From NCBI RefSeq assembly GCF_900162725.1, contig NZ_LT799418.1:4100548-4164547 (forward strand): 64,000 nucleotides of DNA. Direction: 5' to 3'. Shown in pieces: positions 27,237 through 36,892 of this stretch (position 1 is its first letter; the number at the start of each line of letters is the position of its first letter). The stretch is from Parabacteroides sp. Marseille-P3160 (lineage in GTDB: Bacteria; Bacteroidota; Bacteroidia; Bacteroidales; Tannerellaceae). The notes beneath the pieces are model-generated. The model searched no databases and was not told the origin of the DNA. It was given only the letters and a program-made list of their open reading frames with translations. The position numbers were made by a program, and so were the translations under genes.

Positions 27237-28073
27237 TTATTTAGTTATGGTTACAGTCTTTGACTTTTTATTCGCCCTCCAGACGAAATAAATGCCAGCC
27301 AACACAAACGGGATACTCAATAATTGCCCCATATTCAACAACATTCCCGCTTCAAATGCCTCCTGGTCTTCCTTGAGGTATTCAATGAAGAACCGGGCGG
27401 TAAAGATGCAAATCATAAAAATGCCGAAGATGAATCCTTCCTTTTTCCATAGCTGCTTCTTAAAATAGAGCCACATACAAAGGACAAAAGTCAGCAGGTA
27501 AGCAATTGCTTCATATATTTGTGTCGGATGAGAAGGCTGTGAAAAGATCGGTTCAGCCCCATGCATCCATTGATGCAGATTCTGGATAAAGCGGACTCCC
27601 CAGGGATAGTCCGTCGGATGTCCGTAGATCTCATGGTTCATCAGATTTCCCAATCGGATGAACGCCGCAACCAACCCGGTCGGTACGACCAACTTGTCAA
27701 AAGCCCACAACATACTCCGATGGGACACCCGCTTGGAGAAAAAGTAGATGGCCACCATAATACCCAAGACTCCTCCATGACTGGCCAGCCCGCCTTCCCA
27801 TACTTTCAGTATCTCAATCGGGTTCGCCAGATAATATCCGGGAGCATAGAACAGGCAATGCCCGAGCCGGGCGCCGATAATTGTTCCGAAGATCGTATAG
27901 AAAAGAAGGGAATCCAACCACGCCGGATTCACCTTCTCCTGTTTAAACATCCGTTCTACAATTTTATAACCAATAGCAAAGCCCAGTACAAAAGCCAGGG
28001 CATACCATCGTATTTCTTTCGAACCTATGGAAAAAATAACAGGATCTGCTGTCCAGGTGATGAATGAAAACAT
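27237..28073 (-). CDS. lgt: Prolipoprotein diacylglyceryl transferase
   Basis: A 278-residue inner-membrane enzyme with about seven hydrophobic helices. It attaches diacylglycerol to the lipobox cysteine of prolipoproteins. The signature is AAFIRLGNLMNHEIYG near residue 140, with a conserved HPTQIYEA later. Several proteins in this window (SusD, propeller-like protein, Gfo/Idh lipoprotein) would be its substrates. It opens a six-gene run ending with DUF3256. Confidence 0.95.
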   Translation of the reverse strand: MFSFITWTADPVIFSIGSKEIRWYALAFVLGFAIGYKIVERMFKQEKVNPAWLDSLLFYTIFGTIIGARLGHCLFYAPGYYLANPIEILKVWEGGLASHGGVLGIMVAIYFFSKRVSHRSMLWAFDKLVVPTGLVAAFIRLGNLMNHEIYGHPTDYPWGVRFIQNLHQWMHGAEPIFSQPSHPTQIYEAIAYLLTFVLCMWLYFKKQLWKKEGFIFGIFMICIFTARFFIEYLKEDQEAFEAGMLLNMGQLLSIPFVLAGIYFVWRANKKSKTVTITK

Positions 28074-28098
28074 ACTTTATCTTTTTAATTATATATGG

Positions 28099-28127
28099 AA
28101 AAGACCGGTTTTATACCAGTCTTTTTA
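28099..28127 (-). terminator. Hairpin at the end of ddh
   Basis: AAAGAC/GTCTTT and GGT/ACC pair around a TTTAT loop with one mismatch. It overlaps the stop codon of ddh; on the minus strand it is followed by a short T run. Confidence 0.6.
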
Positions 28128-29007
28128 TTAAATCTTCTTTATCTCCGGGTAAAAGATCAATAACCGGAAGCTCTATCATCGTATAGGCGCCGGGATGTTG
28201 CCGGAAACCGGCACGAGCCACGGCAACCAGGATCTGTGCAGTCAGCGCCGGATTGTTGATCTTCATATCAAATTCGATCAACTGGTTTTGCGTTTTCCCG
28301 GAGACTCCCTTCCGTACCAGATTGACTCCATGCCCCATATCCAGCAAGGCATCGACGGATTCGACCTGTATCACATGCGTTTCATCGTGTGCAAAATAGG
28401 CATCCGATTTAATAGCGGCAGCCACCTGATCAAAAACGTATCCCTCCTTCACTTCAATATAAACCATCCGGCGGTGTACGCCCGTACCCAACGGAATCGT
28501 CATACTCAAAGCAGCCTTGACACCTTCAATCGCTTTCACCGCCACAGTGTGCCCCATGCTCATCCCCGGGCCGAAGTTTGTATAGGTAATCCCTTTCGGA
28601 ACGATTGCTTCCAGCAAGGCGCGTACGACCGAATCGCTTCCCGGATCCCATCCGGCAGCAATAACCGCCACCGCATTATGCGCTTTCGCCACCTCATTCA
28701 ACGAATGGCGAAGCGAAACGATATCCCCGTGAATATCGAAGCTATCAACCGTATGGATACCCAGCGCCAATATTTCCTTGGCATGTGCCTCCACCTGACG
28801 GGTCGGAGTCGCCAGGATTGCAACATCCACCCCGTCCAATTCAGTAATGGAGCCCACAACTTTATAAGGCCTCAACTCGTCCGGAACGTCATCCGGGTTC
28901 CTACGGATTACACCTGCTATTTCGAAATCGGGAGCCGCTTCCAACGCCTCCAGTACATACTGGCCTATATTGCCGTATCCGACAATGGCCGCTCTTCTTT
29001 TTCCCAT
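28111..29007 (-). CDS. ddh: meso-Diaminopimelate dehydrogenase
   Basis: A 298-residue NADP-dependent enzyme that makes meso-diaminopimelate in one step, for lysine and peptidoglycan. The Rossmann motif [17 protein letters not shown] opens the protein. Central motifs ([33 protein letters not shown]) are typical. I chose the ATG at 29005-29007, which gives the family's usual N-terminus; an ATG at 29049 would add 14 residues. It is transcribed alone and ends in a hairpin. Confidence 0.93.
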   Translation of the reverse strand: MGKRRAAIVGYGNIGQYVLEALEAAPDFEIAGVIRRNPDDVPDELRPYKVVGSITELDGVDVAILATPTRQVEAHAKEILALGIHTVDSFDIHGDIVSLRHSLNEVAKAHNAVAVIAAGWDPGSDSVVRALLEAIVPKGITYTNFGPGMSMGHTVAVKAIEGVKAALSMTIPLGTGVHRRMVYIEVKEGYVFDQVAAAIKSDAYFAHDETHVIQVESVDALLDMGHGVNLVRKGVSGKTQNQLIEFDMKINNPALTAQILVAVARAGFRQHPGAYTMIELPVIDLLPGDKEDLIKRLV

Positions 29008-29137
29008 TCTTACATTGTCTTTTATTGGGGACACGGTCCGCAAAACCATTCCCCATGATTATCCTTTCATGTTATACTCGCAAACACGACAAAAATAATC
29101 ATATTTGGACGAATGGCAAACGAAAAGAAATGAATGA

Positions 29138-29944
29138 TTAAGGTAAATCGAATAACAAATATTGATTTATCTGAAAATGCGAGAGAATTTCAGGGATGTT
29201 TTCCTTGTCGGCAACCATCAGCGTAGTGGAAAGAATTTCCGCCTCTATTGCATTGGCGGATGAAACGGAAACAACACGGCGCTTTGCTGAATAAAGCCCT
29301 GTATGAGGATCTAGAATATGCTTGGTATGAGTAGGCATATTGCCGGAGGTGGACATGGCCGTGTTTTTTAAAAGCATCGTTCCTAAATTTTCCTGTAGAA
29401 TATACGGATTCGGGATACCGATGCTCCAATTTTCACCATAAGGATGGGTTCCCAGACCTAGAATGGAACTATTGCCAAAATTAATCAAAGCTTGGAAACA
29501 CTTTTCCCGTTGAAGAATATCCCGGATTTTCTCCAGAGCGTACCCCTTGGCATATCCTCCCAGATCCAACTGAATCCCTTCCTCAAGAAAACGAAGCGTA
29601 TGTTCCTCCTTATCCAAGTATATTTGCCGGAAATCCTTTAAGGTAATATCAAAATATCCTAAGGATAGTTTATGATATAGTTCGCAATCCAATAGAATAT
29701 TCCAAAGTTCATCACAAACAGGCACAGGAGTCTCATAAGCTTGCCTGTTTATAAATGAAAGCTCACTTTCCGGATCAAACTTATTCAGAAGCCCGTCCAA
29801 ACGTATTATCTCTCCGCTCATCCTCTCCCAAATAGCCTTGGCCTCAGCTTCCCCTACATTGAGTATCAGTGCATCCAATCGGGTCCCCATTATATAGGGG
29901 AGAGAACCATGAAGCAAGTTCGAGGATTCATAAAAAGCAACCAT
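29138..29944 (-). CDS. apbE: FAD:protein FMN transferase (ApbE family)
   Basis: A 268-residue protein with the core ApbE motifs: IMGTRLDALI at residue 18, DLGGYAKGYALEK near 155, and KHILDPHTGLYSAKR near 215. The family attaches FMN covalently to a Thr or Ser of target flavoproteins. It lacks the signal peptide or lipobox common in Bacteroidetes ApbE and is shorter than classic members at the N-terminus. It follows a small two-helix membrane protein by 9 bases, suggesting that protein is its partner. The natural target is not visible in the window. Confidence 0.87.
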   Translation of the reverse strand: MVAFYESSNLLHGSLPYIMGTRLDALILNVGEAEAKAIWERMSGEIIRLDGLLNKFDPESELSFINRQAYETPVPVCDELWNILLDCELYHKLSLGYFDITLKDFRQIYLDKEEHTLRFLEEGIQLDLGGYAKGYALEKIRDILQREKCFQALINFGNSSILGLGTHPYGENWSIGIPNPYILQENLGTMLLKNTAMSTSGNMPTHTKHILDPHTGLYSAKRRVVSVSSANAIEAEILSTTLMVADKENIPEILSHFQINQYLLFDLP

Positions 29945-29953
29945 ATAAAATCC

Positions 29954-30199
29954 TTATCTCCGATGTTTCGAAGAAAAAAGCGAAAAAACAAACAGATAAA
30001 GCAAACGAAAAAACAAAAGGACAAAATAGAAGAAGAAACTGAGGCAGACAACCCAAAGAAGTTGGGTATACAACTCTTTCCATTCCGTACCGTAAAAAAT
30101 GATGGAAAAAAGGTTCAGTAAAAAAGAAAAAAGGAAACATCCTCCCCAAATGATCAATTCCGTACACTGTCTTTTTCGGGTAAATACAATATCTTTCAT
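29954..30199 (-). CDS. Small two-helix membrane protein upstream of apbE
   Basis: An 81-residue protein with two long hydrophobic helices (about 16-36 and 46-72) and a basic tail (SSKHRR). It begins 3 bases behind the Gfo/Idh oxidoreductase stop and ends 9 bases before apbE, so it lies in one transcript with both. No family is recognised. The position suggests a membrane partner for the ApbE or for an exported redox enzyme. Confidence 0.7.
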   Translation of the reverse strand: MKDIVFTRKRQCTELIIWGGCFLFSFLLNLFSIIFYGTEWKELYTQLLWVVCLSFFFYFVLLFFRLLYLFVFSLFSSKHRR

Positions 30200-30202
30200 C
30201 GG

Positions 30203-31507
30203 TTATGCATGGTTTAAATAAGGAATTTTATATTCTTCGGGAAACTCAATGATACGATGTTCTTCCATCGCCTGCAATCCGAGCAAAGCCAAAACGGAAG
30301 AATAATAAGCTTCTTCTACCAAAACAGGTATTGGCTTTCCGGTAATCACCGAATCACAAAAAGAAGAAACCAACTCGACCGATCCGTCCCCCACTGCTCC
30401 GGTTGTATTAGAACCGTCATGGGTTTTTACATTTTTGACAATATACTCTCCCTGTACGTCAGCAGCCGTTTCGGGAACCCAACTGGGGCCAGCTATCGAA
30501 ATATTATCAAAAGCCTTATGTTCAATTTGATTAATCAATTGCTGAATGCCGGGAGCCGGTTTCGGCTCTTCGGGGTAATATTTTCCCTGAGCCAGTTCCA
30601 ATGTGCCGGTATGTCCTAAAATCTGTTCATCCATCCCATAGCGTTTATTCGAAATGATGGATTCAAAGGTCATTTTTACTCCGCTCTCATAATGATAAAT
30701 GACGTTTACATTATCATATACATCCCGCCCATCTTTCCAGAAAGCCAAATCACCACTTCCCATCACATAGTCAGGAATCGACTTCAAGGCCCACGAACCT
30801 ATTTGCAATTGATGGGTTGCCAACTCGGTCATTAATCCTCCGGAATACTCTTTATACAGCCGCCAATTGATTTGCCGCTCCAAGGCCGGTTCCGGAACCG
30901 GCCGCCGCCAGTCGTTATTCCGGAACCAAAAGTTACGGATACCGACTACTTCTCCGATGCCCCCCTGATGTACCTTTTCCAGAGCCTTAATGTATTTGGC
31001 GTCAAAAAGACGCTGTTGCCCGATATAAAGCACTTTACCGGTACTTTTATAAGTATCGTACATCGCCTTGCACTGCTCCAATGTCCGTGCCATCGATTTT
31101 TCACAAAATACATGTTTCCCTGCATTCAAGGCAGCAATCGTAATAGGTGCATGTTCATGAAGAGGACAGGCGATCAAAACTCCCTCTATGTCCGGCGACG
31201 CCAATACTTCATGATAGTCGGTGTATTTTTTTGCTTTGGGACAAAGAACGCCAGCCTCTTCAAGGTGAGGCGGATAAATATCGCAGAGGGCGACAATATC
31301 AGCATTCGGCATTGCCAAAAGGTTATTGATATGATAAAGGCCGCGGGATCCGGTACCGATAATAGCAATTTTCGCCCTTTCCCCTTTCAACTCTTTTTGC
31401 TTATCCGTTGCAAATCCTTCCAGCCAGGGCAAACTACTCAATAATAAACCGCCTCCCCCAATTACGCTTAACTGTTTAAAGAAATCTCTTCTGCCTAATT
31501 CAGTCAT
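30203..31507 (-). CDS. Tat-type exported Gfo/Idh/MocA oxidoreductase (GH109-like family)
   Basis: A 434-residue protein from the ATG at 31505-31507; a TTG at 31519 is an unlikely start. A twin-arginine signal (GRRDFFKQ) is followed by a hydrophobic stretch and a cleavage region near residue 33. The Rossmann motif IIGTGSRGLYHINNL, the lysine-containing FCEKSMARTL, and the active-site TELATHQLQIG region are present. Related exported proteins include GH109 alpha-N-acetylgalactosaminidases, which use bound NAD. Whether this one is a glycosidase or a sugar dehydrogenase cannot be told. It is third of three oxidoreductases in a row. Confidence 0.85.
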   Translation of the reverse strand: MTELGRRDFFKQLSVIGGGGLLLSSLPWLEGFATDKQKELKGERAKIAIIGTGSRGLYHINNLLAMPNADIVALCDIYPPHLEEAGVLCPKAKKYTDYHEVLASPDIEGVLIACPLHEHAPITIAALNAGKHVFCEKSMARTLEQCKAMYDTYKSTGKVLYIGQQRLFDAKYIKALEKVHQGGIGEVVGIRNFWFRNNDWRRPVPEPALERQINWRLYKEYSGGLMTELATHQLQIGSWALKSIPDYVMGSGDLAFWKDGRDVYDNVNVIYHYESGVKMTFESIISNKRYGMDEQILGHTGTLELAQGKYYPEEPKPAPGIQQLINQIEHKAFDNISIAGPSWVPETAADVQGEYIVKNVKTHDGSNTTGAVGDGSVELVSSFCDSVITGKPIPVLVEEAYYSSVLALLGLQAMEEHRIIEFPEEYKIPYLNHA

Positions 31508-31530
31508 CTTCCAATCCAAAATTATAAAGA

Positions 31531-32952
31531 TTAGTGTTTTTCTGCCGGTAAAGATACAAAATTATGTTGTTCCCGCACACAGTCGGCTTTTTCTTTCGCT
31601 AACATTAACGCTTGTGTCGTAATAAAGTACTTTGCTAACATATTGGGAACTTCCCATTCAGGCATGCTTTCTCCTTTCAGGAAGCCAAAATACTTTTCGG
31701 CAACTTGTGAGAAATGCGTTTCGTGCCCTTCCCTTATCTCCTGAGGGATGACTATCTCAATAAGGCCGTCTTCATGCTCCTGTAACGAAAGGGACGGGGC
31801 ATCTTCCTTTTGGAGGAAATGCTCAAGCTGCCTTCTGAAATCTTCTTGCTTAACCTCTTTTGCCTTCCGGATATAAAGCCGGGGAACAGGCCCCTGCTCC
31901 TTACCTTGTAAAACGCAAGTAGTCGCTTTCGTTCCCTTTATCACCGAATGAAAAGTATCTCCGGAACCCTCCGGCGCTTCAAAATTCCATGCAACAGCCA
32001 CTTTCACATAGGTTCCCTTTACCTCATACTCAAAAGAACCATTCGCATAAACATTCAGTAAAGAGTCCTTCACATATTCGGATAAAAAATCCGGGAAATT
32101 ATCCAAGAGTGTTGACTTCTGAAAATCCGCTCGGCTGATCCGAGTCGGCCAATGACAAGCGTCAAGCACCCGTATCTCTTTCCTGTAATCTAGAATCTGT
32201 CCGGGAAAACAACTCCAATGAATCAAATCGATCAAATGGGTTGTTACATCGACAATTCCTTCTCCTTGCTGTTTAACATCATAATACCAGGCCGGACGAA
32301 CCAAAGGTTTTCCTGAAACCGTCTTGAAGAAATGATGAACACTCTCCATTTGAACGGCAGGATTATCCGGCGAACCTTTCTGCAATTCACCGAACAATTC
32401 CTTATCATTAATCAACGAACGATTGATCCGGTTAAGTAAATCGTATCGTTCCGTCATTATATCATATAGTAACACATTATTCCGGGCGGCAACGGCAAAT
32501 GCTTCCTCCAATTGCCCAAAAGAAGCTGCATCTATAGCCATCGGCTTATCGGCTAAGACATTCAACTTATTTTTAACCGACTCAAGGATGTAGAAGCTTT
32601 TATGTTGGTTATTGCCCGCTAATACGACGACTTCCCCCGGCTTATCTTTCAACATTTTCTCAAAGAAATCAGCTCCTTGATAAACAATTTCATTCCAATG
32701 AGTAGGTTCTTCTCTCCGTTCATTATACGACTGAATCAAATCTAAATGAGCAGCTAATTCCGCTCCCTCCGGCGCATAAACATAAACATTCGTATCCAAT
32801 TGTGCTAAGGCTTGTTTTTGCAGGAGAGCGGCATGGAAGTGAGCCGGAGCGACCGTAATCAAACGGATTTTATCGCTCTCTCCCGACCGACGGTCTGATG
32901 GCGAATAACAGGCACTCAGAAGAAGGAAGGGTAAAAATAACAAGATACGCAT
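31531..32952 (-). CDS. Lipoprotein oxidoreductase with Gfo/Idh fold and C-terminal oxidoreductase domain
   Basis: A 473-residue protein from the ATG at 32950-32952 (a GTG at 32961 would overlap the upstream gene). The lipobox LLLSACYS gives an outer- or inner-membrane lipoprotein. The N-terminal Rossmann-like region has an altered glycine motif (VAPAHFHAALLQKQ) and a conserved LADKPMAID. The C-terminal half resembles the putative oxidoreductase C-terminal domain found in such Bacteroidetes proteins. It lies 2 bases behind the upstream Gfo/Idh gene and 23 bases before the next. Confidence 0.78.
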   Translation of the reverse strand: MRILLFLPFLLLSACYSPSDRRSGESDKIRLITVAPAHFHAALLQKQALAQLDTNVYVYAPEGAELAAHLDLIQSYNERREEPTHWNEIVYQGADFFEKMLKDKPGEVVVLAGNNQHKSFYILESVKNKLNVLADKPMAIDAASFGQLEEAFAVAARNNVLLYDIMTERYDLLNRINRSLINDKELFGELQKGSPDNPAVQMESVHHFFKTVSGKPLVRPAWYYDVKQQGEGIVDVTTHLIDLIHWSCFPGQILDYRKEIRVLDACHWPTRISRADFQKSTLLDNFPDFLSEYVKDSLLNVYANGSFEYEVKGTYVKVAVAWNFEAPEGSGDTFHSVIKGTKATTCVLQGKEQGPVPRLYIRKAKEVKQEDFRRQLEHFLQKEDAPSLSLQEHEDGLIEIVIPQEIREGHETHFSQVAEKYFGFLKGESMPEWEVPNMLAKYFITTQALMLAKEKADCVREQHNFVSLPAEKH

Positions 32953-32954
32953 AT

Positions 32955-33968
32955 TCACCACTTCCTTTTTTTCAATATTTTCGCGGCCGCTTTTTCTCCC
33001 TTTTGCAAGGTTTCCTGTATGGAAATTAATTTCCCATTGTTCCGTTTGCTTTCATTCGAAGCCTCCATAAAAGCAAAAATCTCGATCGTTTCTTCCGGAG
33101 CTATCGGAACAACCTTCGTCTTGAAAAATTTCAGGATTTCTACCAGTAAAACTTCATAACCAGGATATCCTCCGACCGGAACATTTTCTTTTTCACAGAA
33201 GGCGGTACCTCCGTAAGCCTGTTTTCCAGCGCGGATCCCCCTAAAGGTGCCAATCCGGCCTCCGTCCCATAATCCGGTTACCACATCCATTCCGTCGGAA
33301 GAGACACGGCTCACCTCCTTACAGCCCGTTCCCATCACCGTATAAAGGGTTTCGACTCCATGAATCCCATACCAGGAAAAATCGGCATGGGAAGGTTCTC
33401 CGGGCGCGGGAGAATAGCAATCAGCGCCCAAAACCTTTCCGTAAGCTCCATTTTTTATTTTTTGTGTTTCAAGATTATACCTCAAAGAAGAAGATGAGAA
33501 CATAGGAACATTATATTTTTCAGATAACATAAAAATAGCAAGAGTCTCTACCAAAGTGGCGGCTACCGGTTTATCGATAAAGACCGGTTTACCGCTTTTG
33601 AAAACTTCATAAGCCTGCTCCAAATGTAGATTTCCATCATTCGTTTCCAGCATAACAAAATCCACTTTATCCAATAGCTCTGCAATAGACCCTACAATCT
33701 CCACTCCGTATTTCTTTGCCTCTTCCGTATAACCAGGAATACGTTTATAACTGTTCTCTATCGTTTTCGATCCGTAAGGATAGGCGGCGACAATACGGAA
33801 ATCAGCATATTCCGCCTTCTTATCTTCCCCGTTTAGCATCTTTATGAATGCAGGGGAATGGGAGGTGTCCAATCCGATAATTCCGATTCTAAAAACTTTC
33901 TGTCCTTGTAATATGCCCAGGGAAAAAAAAGAAAAAAACAATGCAATAATAAAAATCTTAGATTTCAT
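32955..33968 (-). CDS. Exported Gfo/Idh/MocA family oxidoreductase
   Basis: A 337-residue protein from the ATG at 33966-33968, which is followed directly by a signal peptide (ending GILQGQ, about 23). The nucleotide-binding loop is unusual: RIGIIGLDTSHSPAFIKML in place of GxGxxG. FIDKPVAATL is the conserved lysine motif. Residues SSLRYN and the later EMALxxG-like region complete the fold. It is the first of three exported oxidoreductases behind the FucP-like transporter, 26 bases from it. The substrate is unknown; sugars or inositols are typical for the superfamily. Confidence 0.8.
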   Translation of the reverse strand: MKSKIFIIALFFSFFSLGILQGQKVFRIGIIGLDTSHSPAFIKMLNGEDKKAEYADFRIVAAYPYGSKTIENSYKRIPGYTEEAKKYGVEIVGSIAELLDKVDFVMLETNDGNLHLEQAYEVFKSGKPVFIDKPVAATLVETLAIFMLSEKYNVPMFSSSSLRYNLETQKIKNGAYGKVLGADCYSPAPGEPSHADFSWYGIHGVETLYTVMGTGCKEVSRVSSDGMDVVTGLWDGGRIGTFRGIRAGKQAYGGTAFCEKENVPVGGYPGYEVLLVEILKFFKTKVVPIAPEETIEIFAFMEASNESKRNNGKLISIQETLQKGEKAAAKILKKRKW

Positions 33969-33994
33969 ATCAATTTGTTTTGAGATCAACATTA

Positions 33995-35335
33995 TTAAAA
34001 ATAATCGTATTTCCGTTTTATGACAACAGGCCAAGAATGCATCTTATATCCGTAAGTTGCAAAAAATATCAGATAGATATATCCCGGAATAAGTAGCCAG
34101 TAAGCATTTTGTACTCCCCAATGATCAGCCAAATAACCATACAAAACCGGCATAATCCCATTTCCGCACAATCCCATAATCAGTAAAGAGGAACCAATTT
34201 TTGTAAAACGTCCTAATCCATGTATGGACAAAGGCCATATACCGGCATATATCAAAGAATTAGGGAATCCCAACGCGCAGAGGAACCAAATAGAGAGATT
34301 GGCGGAATGTCCAAAGATAGTAATCGGATGATTTATGAAAATAATTCCCAAAGAAAGGATAAAGCCGGAAATGCAACAGATCTGGAGAGCTTTCGTCTGG
34401 GATATATATTTAGGAATTAAGAGAATACCAAGCAAGTATCCTAAGATAGTTGCCGTTAAAGTGTAAGATGGAAAAACTTTAGCCTCCAACAAATTCATCC
34501 CCATAGAGCCGGCATAACCAATAATCGTATCGATGGCTATTACTTGTGTTCCTACATGAAAGAAAAGGGCAAGCGCACCTAATATAAGATATGGAAACTG
34601 AAAAACCGATTTCTTCCCCATCTTCCCCGTTTCTTCTTTATTACTCTCCTCCGGATTCAAATCAGGCAAAACGGAATAGCGTACGAACAGGCCAAAGCAA
34701 AAAAGCAAAACTGACAAGATTGCATAAGGAGGTATAACCCTTCGGATCAACTCATCTAATAATTCGTTTTTAGTTATAGTATCCAGTGTACCGGAATCCA
34801 GTAAAGTAAATAATTCACTATCTGTCACTCTCAATACGGCAGCCGCAAAAATAAGGGGAGAAATAATGCCTGCGAATTTATTACAAATACCCATTATACT
34901 AATCCGCTTAGCCGCACTTTCGATGGGTCCCACAATGGTAATATACGGATTAGCAGAAGACTGCAGAATTGTCAGGCCGGTGCCAATAATAAACAAACCG
35001 GTTAGAAAAATCCCATAAGTACGAGTCAACGCGGCCGGAATAAACAGCAAGGAACCGATTGCCATACAAAAAAAACCATATACCATTCCTCGCTTATAAC
35101 CCAGTTTTTTCAAAAGAAAAGCGGAAGGTATAGACAAGATCAGATAAGCGATATAAAAAGCAAATGTCACGAAATACGACTCGAAATGGGTCAACTCGCA
35201 GGCAATCTTAAAATATGGAATCAAGATTGCATTCACCCACGAAACCAATCCGAAGATAAAAAACATAGCTCCGATAATCACTATCGGAATTGCCGTTGTA
35301 TGTTTAGAAGCGAGCTGACCTGTCGGATGATTCAT
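33995..35335 (-). CDS. FucP-like MFS sugar:proton symporter
   Basis: A 446-residue inner-membrane transporter with 12 hydrophobic helices. IGAMFFIFGLVSWVNAILIPYFKIACELTHF is a layout typical of the fucose/glucose-galactose MFS family. The ATG at 35333-35335 fits a normal N-terminus; the longer upstream frame is unlikely. It would bring the monosaccharide or its oxidised form into the cytoplasm. It lies 151 bases behind the XylR-type regulator and directly ahead of three exported oxidoreductases. Confidence 0.88.
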   Translation of the reverse strand: MNHPTGQLASKHTTAIPIVIIGAMFFIFGLVSWVNAILIPYFKIACELTHFESYFVTFAFYIAYLILSIPSAFLLKKLGYKRGMVYGFFCMAIGSLLFIPAALTRTYGIFLTGLFIIGTGLTILQSSANPYITIVGPIESAAKRISIMGICNKFAGIISPLIFAAAVLRVTDSELFTLLDSGTLDTITKNELLDELIRRVIPPYAILSVLLFCFGLFVRYSVLPDLNPEESNKEETGKMGKKSVFQFPYLILGALALFFHVGTQVIAIDTIIGYAGSMGMNLLEAKVFPSYTLTATILGYLLGILLIPKYISQTKALQICCISGFILSLGIIFINHPITIFGHSANLSIWFLCALGFPNSLIYAGIWPLSIHGLGRFTKIGSSLLIMGLCGNGIMPVLYGYLADHWGVQNAYWLLIPGYIYLIFFATYGYKMHSWPVVIKRKYDYF

Positions 35336-35486
35336 AATAAAAAGATTTTTAAGTTTATTCCATAAGAATTTGTTCGTCGTACAATTACATTTTTTTGATA
35401 AAGCAAAAATAAGCTGATAGGCATATAATACCCCCTCTAAACACGAAACAAAATCTTCAATAAACGTCAATTAGGAATAAAAGACT

Positions 35487-36638
35487 TCATTTTGACCGAT
35501 ATTTCTTTCTATATTCCGCAGGAGAAAGATCCTTATATTTCTTAAATACACGGGAAACATTCTTATAATTATCAAAACCGGATAGAAAAGCCGCATCCAA
35601 TAAGGAGGAATCGGTAGTTAATAATAAACGGGAGAATTGCTCGATCCGGCAATTCTGTATATATTGATATAAAGTAATGCCTGTTTCCTCTTTAAATTTT
35701 TTCTCTAAAACCCGGCGGGAAAGAGGAACTTTTTTCAACAGATCCTTCACAGAAATAGCATTGGAAAAATTTTCCTCTATATATTCCATTACCATTTGAA
35801 TATATTTATCTGAAATAATATACTTTTCCGTAGACCCCCGACACTCGATTCTCAAGGGGTCAATAACAATATTTACGGGTTCTATATTCTTTTCATTAAT
35901 CAACCGCTGGAGCAATTCACCGACCCTATATCCTCCATTTTCCACATCCAATACAATAGAAGAAAGAGAAGGATCCGATATATTGCATAATAATTCATCA
36001 TTATCCACACCCAAAACAGCTATTTCTCCCGGAATATCGATATCATATAAATTACAAGTTTCAGAAACCTGTAAGGCATAATAATCATCACATGCAAATA
36101 GAGCGACAGGTTTAGGCAACGCCATCAGCCAGTTGCCTAAACCTGTATGATTATAATTCCATTCCTCCTCATTCTTATTATTCTCAAGTGTGGATAAGTA
36201 ATAATGATGCTTTTCTATTTCCTGCCTGTAACCATCCAGACGCTCCCTCGACCAGATAGCATCTTTAAAGCCATAGAAGGCAAAATTCCGGTAACCCCTT
36301 TTCAAGAAAAAACCAGCGGCCATTACTCCCGTACTAAAATAATCCCCGGTAAGATTAGAAACTGCTTGGTTTCGATCCTCATAATTTTGAACAACTACTG
36401 GAATATTCAATTCCTTAAATAAATCGATATCCACCTCATTGAGTTGAGCTACGATCGCATCCGCTTTCCATCTTTTAACATACTCCAGTACCCCACGTTC
36501 CCCATGCATCAGACTATAATATAAAGGCATCCGCTGCAAGGACCATGAGCCGACCCCTTTTGCATATCTCACCAATCCCTTCAATAAATCCCTGCTATAT
36601 CCACTGGAATAATCTGTCAACAATAAGATCTTAGCCAT
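35487..36638 (-). CDS. XylR-type regulator: LacI-like ligand domain plus AraC helix-turn-helix
   Basis: A 383-residue cytosolic protein. Residues about 1-270 resemble a periplasmic-binding-protein/LacI-type sugar sensor (ILLLTDYSSGYSRDLLKGL; AVLGVDNDELLCNISDPSLSS). Residues about 280-380 are an AraC-type DNA-binding domain (SVKDLLKKVPLSRRVLEKKF, LSPAEYRKKYR). Xylose-operon regulators share this layout. It sits between the large glycan locus and the FucP-like transporter with its exported oxidoreductases, so it probably senses a sugar released by the pathway. Confidence 0.9.
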   Translation of the reverse strand: MAKILLLTDYSSGYSRDLLKGLVRYAKGVGSWSLQRMPLYYSLMHGERGVLEYVKRWKADAIVAQLNEVDIDLFKELNIPVVVQNYEDRNQAVSNLTGDYFSTGVMAAGFFLKRGYRNFAFYGFKDAIWSRERLDGYRQEIEKHHYYLSTLENNKNEEEWNYNHTGLGNWLMALPKPVALFACDDYYALQVSETCNLYDIDIPGEIAVLGVDNDELLCNISDPSLSSIVLDVENGGYRVGELLQRLINEKNIEPVNIVIDPLRIECRGSTEKYIISDKYIQMVMEYIEENFSNAISVKDLLKKVPLSRRVLEKKFKEETGITLYQYIQNCRIEQFSRLLLTTDSSLLDAAFLSGFDNYKNVSRVFKKYKDLSPAEYRKKYRSK

Positions 36639-36663
36639 AACTATTCTTATAGAGAATTATCAT

Positions 36664-36671
36664 CAAAAATA
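36664..36671 (-). promoter_or_regulatory. Putative -7 element of the XylR-type regulator gene
   Basis: On the minus strand this reads TATTTTTG, matching TAnnTTTG, about 26 bases ahead of the start codon. A -33 element is not evident. The 254 bases between the regulator start and the GH20 stop hold no gene. Confidence 0.3.
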
Positions 36672-36892
36672 GCAATTTAAAAAGTGAAAAGACATATTAT
36701 TTAGAAAATAAAATTCCCGTTTGATAAAAGTCTATAATAAGTAGAATAGCTATTCTGTTTATTGATATTAATTTAAGATAAAGATTTACTCTTTTGTGTA
36801 AAACAAAAATATTTATATATAAATAGAATGCCCAAAAACCGGCAATGATAATGTTCAATTGAATAGATGATCTTTTCCATACTAGTAATTAA

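Noticed and set aside
28195-29058. Plus-strand frame of 287 residues
   Set aside because: Antisense to ddh; sequence shows no signal, domain or sensible composition.
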